The notes: generated from the letters alone by a model not told the origin. A stretch of DNA of 64,000 bases from Saccharolobus caldissimus (GCF_020886315.1 NZ_AP025226.1:2506001-2570000); one strand, 5' to 3'. Positions 1 through 9,607 are shown, numbered from the stretch's first letter. Program-made: numbers and translations.

Positions 1-522
1 ACGGGTTTAATACCTAAAAGAATGGGTTCCTCGCATAGGTATGTAGTTCCATACCAAGTATTTAAGACGTCAGATGGCTATATTTTTGTTGGAGTGTTCA
101 CTGATAAACAGTATAGTAACTTATGTAAAGCGTTAAATAGAGAGGATTTATTGAAATTTGATACATTATCAAAGAGATTAGAGAACAGAGAGTACATATC
201 TAATGAATTACAGAAAATTTTCATTTCAAATAGCAGAGAATATTGGGTAGATCTTTTAACTAAATATGACATTCCAGTAGCTCCAGTACTAAATTTAGGC
301 GAGGCATTTAATAAATATGGTAAAGAACTTGTATATGAGATTAGTGGAATTAAATATATAGAATTTCCAATAAATTTTGAGAAATACTCTAAGGATAATT
401 ATAAATTAAAGGCGCCTAGATTAGGTGAACATACTAAGGAAATTTTGCTAAAACTGGGATTTAATGAAATGGAAATAAAAGAACTTGCTGATAGAAATAT
501 AATATTTATGCAGAATAATTGA
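1..522 (+). CDS. CoA transferase family III, C-terminal part (CaiB/BaiF type)
   Basis: The reading frame is open from the first base and stops at 520-522, so only the C-terminal ~173 residues are present. The segment with SSHRYVVPYQVFKTSDGYIF, followed by a Leu-rich acidic helix and a closing G-x-H-T-x-E-(I/V)-L motif, is typical of class III CoA transferases, which move CoA between carboxylic acids in the cytoplasm. The same motifs occur in the complete paralogue at 12523-13698. The next genes (thiolase-like, DUF35, acyl-CoA dehydrogenase, acyl-CoA ligase) point to a carboxylic-acid degradation cluster. The substrate cannot be read from this fragment. Confidence 0.85.
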   Translation, partial: TGLIPKRMGSSHRYVVPYQVFKTSDGYIFVGVFTDKQYSNLCKALNREDLLKFDTLSKRLENREYISNELQKIFISNSREYWVDLLTKYDIPVAPVLNLGEAFNKYGKELVYEISGIKYIEFPINFEKYSKDNYKLKAPRLGEHTKEILLKLGFNEMEIKELADRNIIFMQNN

Positions 523-632
523 AATTTAATGTTAAAAAGAGATTTAAGGATAATATAATAAATGATTACTTACTTTTAATAACGTTGTAAAATAAAAGCT
601 TATATTTAAATTCAAATAACATAATATCAGAT

Positions 633-1790
633 ATGGCAGATGTCTTCATAACAGGTTTTGGAGAATATTTAGAAAAAGAGTCTAATCTCTCATTTTTTGA
701 GATATTAACTAACGCCTACTTAGAGGCTTTAAAGATAGCAAACATAGAATCTGATGAAATTGATGGATTAGTATTCACTACCACTACTGGAACAATAGAA
801 GATCCGCCATTAAGGAACTTATTATTAGATCAAGTTGCTAACTTTTTGGGATTAAAAAATCTAAGATACATGGATATAGTAGACTATGGAGGAGCATCAT
901 TTAACGGTATGATATATAGGGCATATAGAGCTATTAAAGATGGGTACGCAAATGCGATTTTAGTTTTAGGTGGAGGTAAAGGGACTATAAGGAAAAAAAT
1001 TTCTAAGACAAGTCTAATTACTAGGTATCATTCAAATTTCCTTAACGTTAAAGAATTAACACCTACAAGTGATTACGCAATGGTAGCTTTACGATATTCT
1101 TATGAATATAATGTATCTGACGAAAGTAGAGCATTAATAGCAGTTAGAGAAAGAAGTAATGCAACTTTAAATCCTAACGCCTTATTTAAATCTCCAATAA
1201 GTGTAGATGACGTAATAAAATCCCCTATTGTTAGCTACCCGTTAAGATTATTAGAGTGTGTAATGCCAATTGATGGATTTTCTGCTTACATACTTACTTC
1301 AGAATCTAAATCTAAGAAAAGCGAAATAACGCCTATTAAAATATTAGGATTTGGAGAAGCCCACGATCCACGATTAATAATGGAAAAGGAAAATATACTA
1401 GATACCCCAATTCCCGTAAGTTCTAAAATTGCCTTAGAAAGAGCTAACGTATCCCTTAGTGATATTGATTTATTTATGTTATATGACGCTTATACAATTA
1501 TGGTTTTGCTTGAAATAGAGGGGATAGGGTTAGCGGAGAAGGGTAAGGGATGGAAATTCGTAGAAGAGAACGATTTCTCACCTTCATCTACGTATCCAAT
1601 AAACACTAATGGAGGAACCTTAAATGTAGGGCAGCCAGCTTATATGAGTGGTGGTGTGATACTAACGGAAGCCTTAAGGCAATTATCTGGATTAGCTGGG
1701 CATAGACAAGTTAAAGACATTAGATACGCGTTAGTAAATGGAATAGGGGGAATTTTAAATCATTCAACTACTTTAATATTAGGTGTCTAA
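633..1790 (+). CDS. thiolase-superfamily protein (SCP-x-like), probable partner of a DUF35 protein
   Basis: A 385-residue thiolase-fold protein. The C-terminal catalytic block is recognisable (NTNGGTLNVGQPAYMSGG and a late GIGGILNHS). Where biosynthetic thiolases carry the nucleophilic Cys, this protein reads DYGGASFNGM, so the canonical Cys is missing, as in many archaeal SCP-x-like thiolases. The stop is followed after two bases by the DUF35 gene at 1793, the usual archaeal thiolase/OB-fold pair. It is probably a cytoplasmic acyl-CoA thiolase or a structural partner in an acyl-CoA complex. The substrate is unknown. The start ATG lies ~25 bp after an AT-rich TATA-like stretch, consistent with a short or absent leader. 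Confidence 0.8.
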   Translation: MADVFITGFGEYLEKESNLSFFEILTNAYLEALKIANIESDEIDGLVFTTTTGTIEDPPLRNLLLDQVANFLGLKNLRYMDIVDYGGASFNGMIYRAYRAIKDGYANAILVLGGGKGTIRKKISKTSLITRYHSNFLNVKELTPTSDYAMVALRYSYEYNVSDESRALIAVRERSNATLNPNALFKSPISVDDVIKSPIVSYPLRLLECVMPIDGFSAYILTSESKSKKSEITPIKILGFGEAHDPRLIMEKENILDTPIPVSSKIALERANVSLSDIDLFMLYDAYTIMVLLEIEGIGLAEKGKGWKFVEENDFSPSSTYPINTNGGTLNVGQPAYMSGGVILTEALRQLSGLAGHRQVKDIRYALVNGIGGILNHSTTLILGV

Positions 1791-1792
1791 AA

Positions 1793-2143
1793 ATGGAAAA
1801 ATTATCAATTTTACTAGAAAAATATAATGAAGTGTATAATGAAGGATATTTCCCAGCAATAAAATGCAAAAATTGCGGTTATACCACACAAGTCCTTAGA
1901 AATAGATGTATTAGATGTAACTCAGATGACTTAGAAATTATAAAAATATCTCATGGAAAAATTTATTCGTATACAATTATAAATAGAGGATTGGATGAAG
2001 TTACTGCAGTAGTTATAGTTGACGCAGATGGTGTGAAAGTTAAGGGCAATTATATGGGAGATCAAAATTATCTTAAAATAGGAAATTTAGTAAAATCAAT
2101 TAAAAGTGAAAATAAATCAGTATTTGTACCATTATCACAATAA
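1793..2143 (+). CDS. DUF35 OB-fold acyl-CoA-binding protein with N-terminal zinc ribbon
   Basis: A 116-residue protein whose four cysteines (C-x2-C at about residues 25-28 and C-x2-C at about 39-42) form a rubredoxin-like zinc ribbon, followed by a short OB-fold (KISHGKIYSYTIINR). This is the standard DUF35 layout. Family members bind CoA thioesters and accompany thiolases or HMG-CoA synthase. It starts 2 bp after the thiolase stop, so the two are surely co-transcribed. A following ~127-bp AT-rich gap separates it from the acyl-CoA dehydrogenase. Confidence 0.87.
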   Translation: MEKLSILLEKYNEVYNEGYFPAIKCKNCGYTTQVLRNRCIRCNSDDLEIIKISHGKIYSYTIINRGLDEVTAVVIVDADGVKVKGNYMGDQNYLKIGNLVKSIKSENKSVFVPLSQ

Positions 2144-2270
2144 TATCATATATTAAAGAATTTATTTTTTATTATATAAATTAGTATCTCATTTACTTTT
2201 TGATATCTTAATCTCTAATTATAAAAAAGCTTATTTATATGTCTTAAAATAAATGAGTTTGGGGAAGTAA

Positions 2271-3386
2271 TTGATAAGTGAAGAAGAGTTTAGAAGGAAT
2301 TTACGAGAATGGATCAAAAATAATGCTCCACCTTCTCTTGCCGGCAAAAGAATCCTATTTGATACAGTAGAATTTGATAATTATGAAGAATTAAGGGCTT
2401 GGCAGAGAAAGCTATATGAAGCTGGATATTTAGGAATTACATGGCCTAAAGAGTATGGAGGACAAGGATTAGATCCTATTTATGAGGCTATAGCTTATGA
2501 AGAATTTATAAGAGCTGGTCTTCCATATGGAAGAAGTCTGGGATCTATAGGTTTAATGGTAGTAGCCCCAGCTATTTTAAATCACGGAAATGAGGAGCAA
2601 AAGAGGAAATACTTACCTAGAATATTAAGAGCTGAAGACATTTGGTGTCAAGGTTTCTCTGAACCGTCTGCAGGTAGTGATTTAGCCTCAATCAAAACAA
2701 GAGCCGAGGAAAAAGGAGAATATTTTATCATTAACGGCCAAAAAATTTGGAGTAGTTACGCACATTTAGCCAATTATATGATTCTTTTAGCGAGAACGGG
2801 TGAGGATAGATATAGAGGTTTGACTATGTTTATAGTTGACATGAAACAAGAAGGAATAAAGGTTTCTCCAATACAGCAAATAACGGGTAAAAGCGAATTT
2901 AATAGTATATATCTTCAAAACGTTATTGTACCTAAAAGTAATATAATAGGTAGTATAGGAGATGGATGGAAGGTTGCCATGACTGTTCTAAATCATGAAA
3001 GATTCGCAGTAGGTATCACATTGTTATTCTCGGCTAAAATTTCACTGGAATACCTTAAAGAAAGGGCAAAGATTAAAGGAATTTCCCTAGATATAGAAGA
3101 ATTAGAAGATAAAATTGAGGGATTATATTCATTTTACGAAAGATTATTGAATAAATTAAGGAAGGGCGATATAATTGAAAGCGAAAGCGCCATATTAAAA
3201 TTGGTTGCGTCAGAACTTCTTCAAAGCGTTTACGAATTAGCAGTTATTAAGTTTGATTTAAATGAAATTATGAATGAGAAATGGTATATAGGCATGTTAT
3301 CATCTAGAGGTAGAACAATAGCAGCAGGAACTTCGGAAATATTAAGAAATTTAATAGGAGAGAGAATTCTAAAACTTCCAAAATAA
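2271..3386 (+). CDS. acyl-CoA dehydrogenase
   Basis: A 371-residue FAD-dependent acyl-CoA dehydrogenase. The FAD/substrate signature EPSAGSDL lies at residues 131-138, a middle beta-domain with INGQKIWSSYAHLANY follows, and the C-terminal block SRGRTIAAGTSEI precedes the family-typical end. The length is close to the family norm (about 380). The start used is TTG at 2271, preceded by a G-rich ggggaag; no in-frame ATG lies near. It would introduce the alpha-beta double bond of a CoA ester in the cytoplasm. The downstream acyl-CoA ligase and upstream CoA transferase/thiolase fit beta-oxidation-like degradation. Substrate not assignable. Confidence 0.9.
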   Translation: MISEEEFRRNLREWIKNNAPPSLAGKRILFDTVEFDNYEELRAWQRKLYEAGYLGITWPKEYGGQGLDPIYEAIAYEEFIRAGLPYGRSLGSIGLMVVAPAILNHGNEEQKRKYLPRILRAEDIWCQGFSEPSAGSDLASIKTRAEEKGEYFIINGQKIWSSYAHLANYMILLARTGEDRYRGLTMFIVDMKQEGIKVSPIQQITGKSEFNSIYLQNVIVPKSNIIGSIGDGWKVAMTVLNHERFAVGITLLFSAKISLEYLKERAKIKGISLDIEELEDKIEGLYSFYERLLNKLRKGDIIESESAILKLVASELLQSVYELAVIKFDLNEIMNEKWYIGMLSSRGRTIAAGTSEILRNLIGERILKLPK

Positions 3387-3545
3387 ATAGAAGTAGACAA
3401 TTTTACTTAATTATCTTATTTAGTATATGTTTGGAATTATATAAAAATATAAATTCTTAAATCTTGATATACAGTTAAAATTTGATATTTGCCTATAAAA
3501 TTTAAATATTGTTTTGTTTGAGTATATTATTAGAGGGCATATCTC

Positions 3546-5246
3546 ATGTGGCCCCATCCTTTACTGCCAAAGGAGCCCGTTTATCCTTACGGCATAATAC
3601 CAGTACATGAATATTTAGAAAAACACAGTAGTGAGGAGTATAATAGACTATTCATAATATATTACGGCAAGGTTTTCACTTATGGGGAGATAAACGATTA
3701 TAGTAATAGATTTGCAAATCTGCTACTATCTAAAGGGTTTAAAAGAAACGATAGAGTTGCAGTACTTTTACCAAACACACCTCAATTATATATTGCGTAC
3801 TTTGGTACGTTTAAGGCTGGCGGAATATTAGCGTTCTTGAATCCATTCCTTAAAGAGATTGAGTTAGAATACTATTTGAGAGAAGTAAAACCGAAAGTTT
3901 TAGTAGTCATAGACACTATATATGATTTGATTACTGATGTTTGCAAGAAATTAAACATAAACCCCTTAATTCTTGTCACATCATATAACGAAGTATTACC
4001 TAAAAACCCAGAAATACCACTTCATCCTTCTATGACATCTAAGAGTAGTGGGGATTTCTTTAAAGAATTAGAAAAATATCAAAATAGTAAACCTAATATA
4101 AGCGTTAACATAGAAGATTACGCTACAATGCACTTCACAAGCGGTACCTCTGGATTACCTAAGGGTGTAATACATAAACATAGAGGAATAACCTATAAGG
4201 CTGCATGCTTTTACACATACCATCACGCCCATTTACTATTAGATTCTAATTTCAAAACCTTTAACGATTTCTTAAACTACGTATATAGTAATGAAACTGT
4301 TTTAGTTTTCATCCCACTCTTCTGGATAATGGGGCACGACTTAGGGCTAGCCTATTCGACGTTCTCTGGAGCTAAGGTTATATTACTTACTAGATGGGAT
4401 ATAGAAGCTGTCCTAAAAGCTATAGAAAAGTATAAGGTTACAACAATTTACGGACCTTTTGATATATATTATGAGTTACTTAATTATAGAAATATAGGTG
4501 ATTATAATTTAAGATCCTTGAGAACTTGTACTGGTACAAGCTTTAATAAAACCATTACTAGAGAATTAAGGGCTAAATTTAGGGAATTAACCGGCTGTAC
4601 GTTAAGGGAACACGCTTACGGCTTAACAGAATCTCATAGTACTTGTACAATTACTGGGGGCTTTCATAAAGATGATATGGACATTTTAAGGGCTGAGAAG
4701 GTTGGTGGTGTTTTCTGTGGTATTCCTATGCCAGGTACACAAATTAGAATTGTCGATGATACAGGTAAAGACTCCAAATTTGGAGAGATTGTAATTAAGT
4801 CTCCGGATTTAACTGACGGTTACTTTAATAACCCTACTGAGACTGAGAAGAGTTTCAAGAATGGTTGGTTTTACACTGGTGATATTGGGTTTATTGATGA
4901 AGATGGTTTCTTATATTTTATGGGGAGGAAGAAGTATATGATTAAGGTTTCTGGGGTTAGTGTCTCACCAGACTTTATAGAGTACATTATTTCTAAACAT
5001 CCTGCTGTGGAAAAAGTGGGTGTTATTGGAGTTTCTGATGAAGAGAAAGGACAAGTTCCTATAGCTTTTGTTAAGCTAAGGTATAACATTACTGAAAGTG
5101 AGTTATTAGAGTGGTGTAAGAGGAATATGGCGTGGTATAACGTGCCCAAGAGAATAATAATATTACCCTCCTTACCATTAACTGAGAGCGGGAAGGTGAG
5201 AAGGGAGGAGCTAATTAAAATATATAATGAAATTTACAATAAATAA
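3546..5246 (+). CDS. AMP-forming acyl-CoA synthetase (ligase)
   Basis: A 566-residue member of the acyl-adenylate-forming enzymes. Core motifs appear in order: the P-loop FTSGTSGLPKG at about 197-207, the YGLTES motif, the hinge GWFYTGDIGFIDEDG followed by GRKKYMIKVSG, and the C-terminal catalytic lysine in ESGKVRRE near residue 550. All adenylation and thioesterification residues look present, so the enzyme should be active, converting a carboxylic acid, ATP and CoA to acyl-CoA, AMP and PPi. It has its own AT-rich promoter region (3400-3540). It probably feeds the acyl-CoA dehydrogenase and thiolase upstream. Confidence 0.92.
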   Translation: MWPHPLLPKEPVYPYGIIPVHEYLEKHSSEEYNRLFIIYYGKVFTYGEINDYSNRFANLLLSKGFKRNDRVAVLLPNTPQLYIAYFGTFKAGGILAFLNPFLKEIELEYYLREVKPKVLVVIDTIYDLITDVCKKLNINPLILVTSYNEVLPKNPEIPLHPSMTSKSSGDFFKELEKYQNSKPNISVNIEDYATMHFTSGTSGLPKGVIHKHRGITYKAACFYTYHHAHLLLDSNFKTFNDFLNYVYSNETVLVFIPLFWIMGHDLGLAYSTFSGAKVILLTRWDIEAVLKAIEKYKVTTIYGPFDIYYELLNYRNIGDYNLRSLRTCTGTSFNKTITRELRAKFRELTGCTLREHAYGLTESHSTCTITGGFHKDDMDILRAEKVGGVFCGIPMPGTQIRIVDDTGKDSKFGEIVIKSPDLTDGYFNNPTETEKSFKNGWFYTGDIGFIDEDGFLYFMGRKKYMIKVSGVSVSPDFIEYIISKHPAVEKVGVIGVSDEEKGQVPIAFVKLRYNITESELLEWCKRNMAWYNVPKRIIILPSLPLTESGKVRREELIKIYNEIYNK

Positions 5247-5938
5247 TAGTTAAGATGTTTTATTTAAAATATCCAATTCTATAATAGTCACAATATAGAC
5301 CTAATTTAAATTAAGTCATACAACATTCTAAGCAAAAAAGTATGATTTATATTTAAAATATTTTTAAAATTACTGCTTATGATTCCTCAAAGTAATAAAT
5401 ATAATTTAACATAACAAAGAAGAATTTTAAAATAGCTAAATCTAATACCTTAAAAGTTTAAAAATTTTTTAACACTCTGACATCTTCATTTTAAATAGAG
5501 GCTCAAACCTATAGGTATATATTGTAAAATTTAAGCAATTTCTTTAATATGATATCATAATCAACAGACATTATTATATAAAAAGTACAAAATACTATAT
5601 AAAAATTACAACACATAATTATTTAAGGTCTTAATAGGTTAGTTTTAGCTTATAAGTGTTAATAAAATATTGTCATTAAACTACAAATTTATAATTAATC
5701 TTATTCTCCTACAAGACTGACTAAAAATTAACAGTCTCCTACCAGTTTATTCAAAATGTTAACATCCTCTCTCATATTCAAATAAGGTTTGTTTCATAAG
5801 AAGAATTACTAGTAAATCCTTATAAATTTCCAGCCTTTACTGACAGAAATTTCATAATAAAAATTAAAATACTAACGTAATATAAAATAGTAAAAATTAC
5901 ATTTTGATAATAAGATTCCACAATCTTTTCATTGTAAT
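5247..5938. other. AT-rich intergenic stretch, no gene recognised
   Basis: About 690 bp between the acyl-CoA ligase and the convergent cyclase gene. I find no coding pattern, RNA gene or insertion sequence end in it. A short imperfect direct repeat (tctcctacaagactgac and agtctcctaccag, near 5704-5745) is the only local structure. It could be decayed sequence. Confidence 0.5.
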
Positions 5939-6655
5939 TTACTTTTTAGGTTTTAAGAATATTACCCTACACGGTCCTCCATCTAACCCTATTATATTTA
6001 GGGGTAACGCTATTAATATGCCCTCTACATATTTCTCATCTCTTACAGCCTCACTTACGTTGTATAATCCCTCTACGATTAAAATGTCCTTTTCCAGTAA
6101 GTGTAAATGTACGTCTATTGCCTCCTTTACCGTTATTATATGAGGATGAGCCGGAACATCACCTGACCATCCTGCAATGCTCGGAGAGTCTATTGCTACC
6201 AATTTTAGATTGAATTGAGATAAATATTTCGCTCCAGATACTCCTAAATATGTCCAGTCGTATTTGAATTCCTTAGGCTCCTTTCTGAAATTGGTATATA
6301 ATACCACTGCCTCACTCTTCCTTATAACCTCTTCAAATTGCCTTAAGTCTTCTTCCCTAATCTCCATATCCTTTTTATAACTTAAATTTAGGATTACAGT
6401 CTTTAATATAAACCTTCTAGCCTCATATTTATCTATACTTTTACCCCCTTTAATCATATGAGAGGGTGTATCGAAGTGTGTATAGTCCTGCGAGGTCATG
6501 TAAATTTCATGAGCGTCATATAAATCCCTATCTACTGACCTAAACTTATTTACCCTTATTGCAGGATGAGTTGGCCAAGAGACTACATCATGTGATAAAG
6601 GCATCGTAAAGTCGAAGTAATCAAACGAGTTAAGGATTTCGTCCAAATTCTGCAT
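5939..6655 (-). CDS. cyclase-family metal hydrolase (kynurenine formamidase-like)
   Basis: A 238-residue cyclase-family protein. The hallmark metal-binding motif appears as DYTHFDTPSHM around residue 57 (family form H-x-G-T-H-x-D-x-P-x-H), preceded by the N-terminal FDFTMPLSHD, and the C-terminal IIGLDGGPCRVIFLKP ends as in the family. Members hydrolyse N-formylkynurenine or other cyclic amides and lactones with Zn or Mn. The first His of the motif is replaced (DYTH), so activity is not certain. The gene is divergent from the binding-like protein at 6744, and a palindrome at 6693-6705 lies between them. Actual substrate unknown; a lactone or amide hydrolase is plausible in a sugar-acid island. 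Confidence 0.8.
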   Translation of the reverse strand: MQNLDEILNSFDYFDFTMPLSHDVVSWPTHPAIRVNKFRSVDRDLYDAHEIYMTSQDYTHFDTPSHMIKGGKSIDKYEARRFILKTVILNLSYKKDMEIREEDLRQFEEVIRKSEAVVLYTNFRKEPKEFKYDWTYLGVSGAKYLSQFNLKLVAIDSPSIAGWSGDVPAHPHIITVKEAIDVHLHLLEKDILIVEGLYNVSEAVRDEKYVEGILIALPLNIIGLDGGPCRVIFLKPKK

Positions 6656-6692
6656 GCCAATTTTTATGTACTCTTATTTAAATTTGTATAGT

Positions 6693-6705
6693 CAAACATG
6701 TAAGG
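6693..6705. promoter_or_regulatory. TTAC-box-like palindrome in divergent promoter region
   Basis: The core ACATGTAAGG is centred at ~6698.5, exactly 45.5 bp upstream of the ATG at 6744. It is a hybrid between the TTAC-box (TTACATGTAA) seen at ten or so other promoters here and the ARA-box (AACATGTT). Confidence 0.5.
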
Positions 6706-6743
6706 GTTCTCTTATTTATACATTCAAAATTATACTGGCTTAA

Positions 6744-7862
6744 ATGATAAAGTTATACGGTATTACTTGGGACGATCCAAGGGGATATGATAGTTTAGTA
6801 TACATTTCAGAAAAGTATAAGGGTATATCTATACAGTGGGATAGAAGGTCCTTATACGATTTTACAGTTTATCCTCCAGATAAACTGGCTAAATCCTACG
6901 ATTTGGTAGTAATTGATTACCCCTCTGTAGGGGATATTGCAGAGAGTAAAATGTATGTTCCAGTTGATGAAATTTTATCCAAGAAGGAACTAGAATTCAT
7001 TCAGAGGATTAGCATAGGTAAAACTTACGAGAGTTACTTATATGATGGTCATTTATGGGCACTTCCCATCGATGCTGCAACACAAGTTTCAGCTTATAGG
7101 GAGGATATGTTTAGGAAATTGGGCTTAAGGGTCCCTAAGACGTGGGGACAGGTAATTAAGCTTAAGTGCAAAATAGGAATGCCATTATCGCCTCTCCATG
7201 CACATTCTTCCTTCATAACCATGTGTGCAAATTATTTCTTAGACCCTTTTTTTACTAAATTAAACCAACGTGATATAAAGAAAATTTATACGATACTTGA
7301 CATTATGAAGATTATCTCAGATAAATGTGGCGAATTATGTTTAAAATCGGATCCCATAAAACTTCTCAACTATATGGCAGAGGGAGAAGAGATATGCTAC
7401 ATACCCTTAACTTATGGATATTATAATTATTCAAGGGATAATTATAGGAAGAACGTGATAAATTATGCAAATATTCCTTCTTTTACTAAAATACCTTACG
7501 GCTCTACTTTAGGAGGTGCTGGATTAGCAATAAGTAATAAGAATAAATACATTGAAGAGACTGTAAATTTCATAAAGTGGTTTTACGAATTTGACGTACA
7601 GAAAATGTACTGGCAACATTATGGTCAGCCAGCTGATATTAGGATATGGATTGATGAAGAGGTAAATAAGGCTACGAGAAACTCTTACATTAATACGATA
7701 TATACTATTAGCTTATCTTATGTGAGACCGAACTTTCCCGGTTTCGTAAAGTTACATGAAGAGGCTGGAAAAATTCTGGTAGATTTCTTAATGGGAAGGA
7801 TCAGTGGAGATGAGACCATAAAGGAACTAATTAACTTAAACACTTCTTACATAAGGACTTAG
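6744..7862 (+). CDS. family-1 solute-binding-like protein without signal peptide
   Basis: A 372-residue protein with the look of an extracellular solute-binding protein of the sugar (MalE-like) kind: a central LWALPIDAATQVSAYREDMF, then PKTWGQ, and late YWQHYGQPAD with a closing amphipathic helix. Unlike the other binding proteins in the window it begins directly with MIKLYGITWDDPRGYD, with no signal peptide, no membrane anchor and no Ser/Thr linker. No membrane segment is encoded upstream in frame. It should therefore be cytoplasmic unless it leaves by another route. It has its own operator-like palindrome at 6693-6705. Role unknown: a cytoplasmic sugar-acid sensor or carrier is an inference. 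Confidence 0.72.
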   Translation: MIKLYGITWDDPRGYDSLVYISEKYKGISIQWDRRSLYDFTVYPPDKLAKSYDLVVIDYPSVGDIAESKMYVPVDEILSKKELEFIQRISIGKTYESYLYDGHLWALPIDAATQVSAYREDMFRKLGLRVPKTWGQVIKLKCKIGMPLSPLHAHSSFITMCANYFLDPFFTKLNQRDIKKIYTILDIMKIISDKCGELCLKSDPIKLLNYMAEGEEICYIPLTYGYYNYSRDNYRKNVINYANIPSFTKIPYGSTLGGAGLAISNKNKYIEETVNFIKWFYEFDVQKMYWQHYGQPADIRIWIDEEVNKATRNSYINTIYTISLSYVRPNFPGFVKLHEEAGKILVDFLMGRISGDETIKELINLNTSYIRT

Positions 7863-7886
7863 TCTACTAGTTTAGTGTGTTCGAAT

Positions 7887-8010
7887 GCTTTGTCGAATTC
7901 TTCAATTTTCTTAGATGTTAAGCTCGTTAAATTTTCTTAAATTCAAGCGTTGATTTAAAAGTAAACTTAACGTAAGTCTTGATAAAAATTGAAATAATCC
8001 ACAAAGCAGC
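7887..8010 (+). repeat. dispersed MITE-like repeat, copy A
   Basis: Begins gctttgtcgaa and ends with aatccacaaagcagc, that is, with inverted ends. About 80 bp of its right part (from ~7928) matches the reverse complement of 58281-58360 almost base for base. A diverged third copy lies at 46989-47078. No coding content. Confidence 0.7.
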
Positions 8011-8043
8011 TTTCGAAAAATTAACTTTCAGATTTACTAATGT

Positions 8044-8769
8044 TTATAAATCTTCTAATAAATCCTCTAATAACATATCGTAGTAATATAACTGGTATGA
8101 AAATGACTTGATTATTTTCCTCTCAGCACGTCTTATATAGTCCTCAATAGTAGGCTTTGAAATTCCCAATAACCTAGCTAGTTCATCTAAGGTTACTTTT
8201 TTCGGCATTTCGTAGAAACCGTATAAATAGGCTAGTTTCATGGACTCCCTCTCCCTTTTAGACAAACTAAAAATACTTAAGAATATATCATCTAACCTAA
8301 TTTTCTTGTAAATAAATTTCAACACTTTTCCTATACTTTCCATATCTTTCTTCAATTCAATGATTTCTGAAACAGGTACAATTAGCGCTAGTCTCTCTTC
8401 TCCGTTGACTATTAAGTCCTTAATATCGAAGACCGTATAATTATCTAATATTCCCCTAACCATATTCTCGTAACTTTCCTTTAATAGTATTCTGTACACT
8501 TCTCTCTTAGCGTTTATTTTATTTATACTATAAATTTCCTTAACTTTATCACTTTTCTTTAAATCTCTCAAGAAGTTCTTTAGCTTATAATTACCGTTCA
8601 ATTTCACATCATCATAGGCAATTATGAACTTCTTTTCCCTGTTGGGCTTTGCAGTTATAGTAGTTGCCATGAAGTTATTATATTCTGTGAGCTCTGACCA
8701 ACAGCCTTCATGCTTTAACCTAAGGTAAACCAACGCATAATTATCATTTATCTCTCTCATAAGTGACAC
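8044..8769 (-). CDS. HTH_10 (bacterio-opsin activator-like) transcription regulator
   Basis: About 240 residues. The C-terminal ~60 residues form the HTH_10 domain: SKREREsMKLAYLYGFYEMP, then LDELARLLGISKPTIEDYIRRAE. The N-terminal domain starts with a short beta strand and the signature KHEGCW, shared in form (H-x3-W) by five other regulators in this window. Start is GTG at 8769 or ATG at 8760; no ribosome site decides. It stands between the binding-like protein and the CUT2 transporter, facing the same way as the transporter. Probably a cytoplasmic DNA-binding activator or repressor of nearby sugar genes, with the N-terminal domain sensing a ligand. Target not proven. Confidence 0.85.
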   Translation of the reverse strand: MSLMREINDNYALVYLRLKHEGCWSELTEYNNFMATTITAKPNREKKFIIAYDDVKLNGNYKLKNFLRDLKKSDKVKEIYSINKINAKREVYRILLKESYENMVRGILDNYTVFDIKDLIVNGEERLALIVPVSEIIELKKDMESIGKVLKFIYKKIRLDDIFLSIFSLSKRERESMKLAYLYGFYEMPKKVTLDELARLLGISKPTIEDYIRRAERKIIKSFSYQLYYYDMLLEDLLEDL

Positions 8770-8866
8770 ATATATTTTAATTTTTGCGAATTTAAATCTT
8801 ATTATAGGGTAACTTAACTAATGAGGGATAAAAATAAATAATATTCAGAAGTATAAAAAGGGAAAA

Positions 8867-9607
8867 TTAACTTCCATGTGTTATTAGCGACGCTAATTCC
8901 GTAACTGAGATTTGCGATTTTGGGAAGTCACCTATTTTTCTGCCTCTGGAAATTACTACTATTCTATCTGCAGCTTCATGAACGTGGAATAGATTATGAG
9001 TAACGAAAATTACTGAAATGTTCAATTCCTTTAATGATCTAATGAAGCTTAACACCTTATTAGTTTCTTTGACCGATAAATTGTTAGTCGGTTCGTCAAG
9101 TATTAATACTTTTTTCTTAAAATAATATGACCTAGCGAAAGCTAATCCTTGCCTTTGTCCTCCTGAGAGTTCGTCAGCTCTTAATTCTAAATTGGGAATT
9201 TTTAATCCTATATCCTCTATAGCCTTTTTAACTTCCTCTTTCATCTTATTGAACTTTAGAAAACCGAATCTTCCAGTTATTTCTCTACCCAAGAAGAAAT
9301 TCCTAACAATGTTCATTGTATTTATGAGGCTTAGATCTTGATACATCATTTCTATTCCCATTTCCCTAGCCTCATGTGGGGAATTGAACTCAACCTTCTT
9401 CCCTTCGACATATATTTCTCCCTTATCTGGTTTATGATATCCTGCTAAAATCTTCATCAAAGTTGATTTTCCTGCGCCGTTATCACCTACAAGCCCTATT
9501 ACTTCTCCCCTATTTATTTCAAGGTCAACTCCCCTTAATGCATATAGATTTCCGAACCATTTATGAATGTTGACCATTTTCACTACTGGTTGGGTTTTCT
9601 CACTCAT
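8867..9607 (-). CDS. sugar ABC transporter ATP-binding protein, CUT2 type, single domain
   Basis: A 246-residue ATPase with Walker A GDNGAGKST, the Q-loop region MMYQDLSL, signature ELSGGQRQG, Walker B VLILDEPT and H-loop VTHN. Similarity is to RbsA/XylG/AraG proteins (KWFGNLYALRGVDLEI). Those proteins normally carry two fused ATPase domains of about 500 residues; this one has a single domain and probably works as a homodimer. The start ATG at 9607 has ribosome site GGTGA 6 bp upstream, and the gene overlaps the end of the permease gene by 8 bp. It powers import through the permease encoded just upstream. Confidence 0.92.
   Translation of the reverse strand: MSEKTQPVVKMVNIHKWFGNLYALRGVDLEINRGEVIGLVGDNGAGKSTLMKILAGYHKPDKGEIYVEGKKVEFNSPHEAREMGIEMMYQDLSLINTMNIVRNFFLGREITGRFGFLKFNKMKEEVKKAIEDIGLKIPNLELRADELSGGQRQGLAFARSYYFKKKVLILDEPTNNLSVKETNKVLSFIRSLKELNISVIFVTHNLFHVHEAADRIVVISRGRKIGDFPKSQISVTELASLITHGS

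Noticed and set aside
5700-5760. Short direct repeats that might suggest a CRISPR array
   Set aside because: Only two imperfect copies, no regular spacing, no cas genes in the window.
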